A stretch of 7,254 bases of DNA from Clostridiaceae bacterium (GTDB taxonomy: Bacteria > Bacillota > Clostridia > Saccharofermentanales > DTU023): assembly GCA_012798865.1 (NCBI GenBank), contig JAAZMK010000042.1, positions 1-7,254 on the forward strand, read 5' to 3'. Below are positions 6,409-7,254 of the stretch, piece by piece. The notes beneath the pieces are model-generated. The model saw nothing but the letters and a program-made list of their open reading frames with translations, was not told where the DNA came from and searched no databases. A program made the position numbers and the translations under genes. Numbering within the stretch: position 1 is the first letter of the stretch; the number at the start of each line of letters is the position of its first letter.

Positions 6409-6440
6409 AAACCCTGCGGCTCTAAAGTCACAGGGTTTTT
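6409..6440 (+). terminator. Terminator-like hairpin after tRNA-Arg
   Basis: AAACCCTG (6409-6416) pairs with CAGGGTTT (6431-6438) around a 14-base loop and runs into five Ts, six bases past the tRNA CCA. The stem is only moderately strong, as much of it is A-T. Confidence 0.6.
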
Positions 6441-6446
6441 ACTTTC

Positions 6447-6524
6447 TCAGTTGTTGGTTCTCTTTCCTGGTTTTGCACCCTTTTTTGCACCCTTTGCGAT
6501 GTCATCGCTTGGCAGTTGCGCCAT
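6447..6524 (-). pseudogene. Possible relic of an integrase C-terminus (25 codons)
   Basis: On the - strand, codons from 6524 to the TGA at 6447 read as 25 residues ending in IAKGAKKGAKPGKRTNN. Such lysine/glycine tandem tails are often seen at the ends of phage-type tyrosine integrases, which commonly lie next to the tRNA they use as attachment site. Nothing of the catalytic domain remains: the frame closes at a TAG a few codons upstream of 6524. It could equally be chance coding of the 12-base tandem repeat at 6471-6492. The stretch 6286-6619 holds no intact protein gene apart from the tRNA and hairpins. Confidence 0.25.
6471..6492. repeat. Short tandem repeat TTTTGCACCC, period 12
   Basis: TTTTGCACCC occurs at 6471-6480 and again at 6483-6492, separated by TT. 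A period of 12 keeps a reading frame, which is why it reads as GAKK/GAKP on the - strand. Confidence 0.75.
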
Positions 6525-6533
6525 AAGAAAAGA

Positions 6534-6579
6534 GGGCGTCTCAATCACCTAATTTAGTGTTTTGAGACGCCCCCTTTTT
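6534..6579. terminator. Strong bidirectional terminator hairpin
   Basis: GGGCGTCTCAA (6534-6544) pairs perfectly with TTGAGACGCCC (6562-6572), with a further CAC/GTG pairing inside the loop. On the + strand it is followed by TTTTTGTTTT; on the - strand by CTCTTTTCTT. It can therefore end + transcripts from the tRNA side and - transcripts from the permease gene, whose stop is about 50 bases away. Confidence 0.85.
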
Positions 6580-6619
6580 GTTTTCTAAAGCGTTTGCTTT
6601 TCTTAAGGTTCTCTGACCA

Positions 6620-7254
6620 TTACCTCTTACCCTTGTCAAAGTGCTCACCCAACGCTCGAGGCGGTCTGTTGTGCTTCGAGAAGAAGATCAGAACGACGAG
6701 TGTCAGCACGTAGGGCATGATCGAGAAAAGGTCGGAGTAGTTACTGGACAACCCCAACTCGTTTACCAGCTCATAACTGAATGATCGGCTAAAGCCAAAG
6801 AACATGGAGGTCCAGAACGTTGTCATAATATTCCAGTTGCCGAAGATCAGGGCGGCGATTGCCAAGTAACCGTAGCCGACATAGCTTGAGGGAGAAAAGG
6901 TCGCCATCGTATAAGTGAAGGCGATGCCGCCCAAACCTGCAAAGCCGCCCGCCAGAACCACGGCAGAAAAGCGGATCTTGTTGACATCGACACCGGCAGC
7001 GTCCAAGCTGTGGGGGTTGTCACCACCCGCTCTCAGGCGGAGACCGTAGGAGGTCCTGTACATGACGTACCATGCCAGGAGAGCTACCACGATGATGATG
7101 AAGGCAAAGGGATAGACATTTTGAAAGAGACCGCCAATCACCGGTATTTTAGACAGGTAAGGTATGGTATACCTGGGCGACACACCGAGCTGAATCTTGT
7201 TGGTGCCTTGACCTGTGACAGCGCCTGTTATTACGCTGGACAAGAAAGAGGTCA
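6620..7254 (-). CDS. BMP/nucleoside-type ABC transporter permease, C-terminal part (5' end outside the window)
   Basis: Membrane permease of the branched-chain/ribose type (BPD_transp_2), closest in look to NupQ/YufQ, the second permease of nucleoside importers working with a BmpA-like lipoprotein and an ATPase. The frame stays open to the window edge, so the TTG at 7243 is not a supported start; about 211 codons are visible where the family has roughly 300-320. Several hydrophobic segments are present. The conserved cytoplasmic stretch RTSYGLRLRAGGDNPHSLDA, followed by AGV, is the clearest marker, followed by GGFAGLGGIAF, ALIFGNWN, FFGFSRSFSYEL, MPYVLTLVVL and the typical ending RPPRALGEHFDKGKR. 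A run of small proteins or partner genes would be expected upstream, outside the window. Substrate (nucleoside versus another small solute) is inferred from family resemblance only. It ends towards the strong hairpin at 6534-6579. Confidence 0.88.
   Translation of the reverse strand, partial: TSFLSSVITGAVTGQGTNKIQLGVSPRYTIPYLSKIPVIGGLFQNVYPFAFIIIVVALLAWYVMYRTSYGLRLRAGGDNPHSLDAAGVDVNKIRFSAVVLAGGFAGLGGIAFTYTMATFSPSSYVGYGYLAIAALIFGNWNIMTTFWTSMFFGFSRSFSYELVNELGLSSNYSDLFSIMPYVLTLVVLIFFSKHNRPPRALGEHFDKGKR

Overview
The window reads as ordinary chromosome of a Gram-positive-type (Bacillota) bacterium. The grounds are a RecD2-type helicase, a ComF-family protein, purine-rich GGAG ribosome sites, and SOS operators of the Bacillus/Clostridia form (CGAAC-N4-GTTCG) rather than the E. 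coli form. The fairly GC-rich coding and CCA-encoding tRNA would fit Negativicutes (Selenomonas/Megasphaera-like), but that narrower placement is a guess.

Left block, + strand (1-3098): the C-terminal part of recD2, cut by the window edge; a complete comF-type gene; and a complete ZIP-family metal transporter with its own likely promoter. RecD2 and ComF suggest a DNA-processing neighbourhood. The ZIP gene looks like an unrelated housekeeping neighbour.

Centre (3138-4220, - strand): a 360-residue Abi_2/AbiD-AbiF-type protein with a HEPN ribonuclease motif (R-N-x3-H). It is an abortive-infection or toxin-like defence gene from the lineage proposed to have given rise to Cas13. A perfect 8-bp inverted repeat lies over its 3' end, and a short leader precedes its start.

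Right-centre (4221-6285): divergent from the Abi gene is a three-gene SOS operon. Its promoter carries two LexA boxes, one exactly between -35 and -10 and one just downstream of -10. The operon encodes a small protein, a Y-family translesion DNA polymerase with an intact active site, and a second small protein. The two small proteins appear to be diverged paralogues of one family (shared DGT, C-x-I-E-G and RWW signatures). The polymerase is therefore bracketed by two copies of a candidate partner protein. This, with the Abi gene beside it, is the most interesting part of the window.

Right end (6286-7254): a tRNA-Arg(ACG) gene whose promoter -35 overlaps the stop codon of the SOS operon, with no terminator between them. 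After it come a terminator-like hairpin, a 25-codon fragment that may be the worn tail of an integrase, a strong hairpin usable by both strands, and the C-terminal part of a BMP/nucleoside-type ABC transporter permease on the - strand, cut by the window edge. No CRISPR array, insertion sequence or rRNA is visible.
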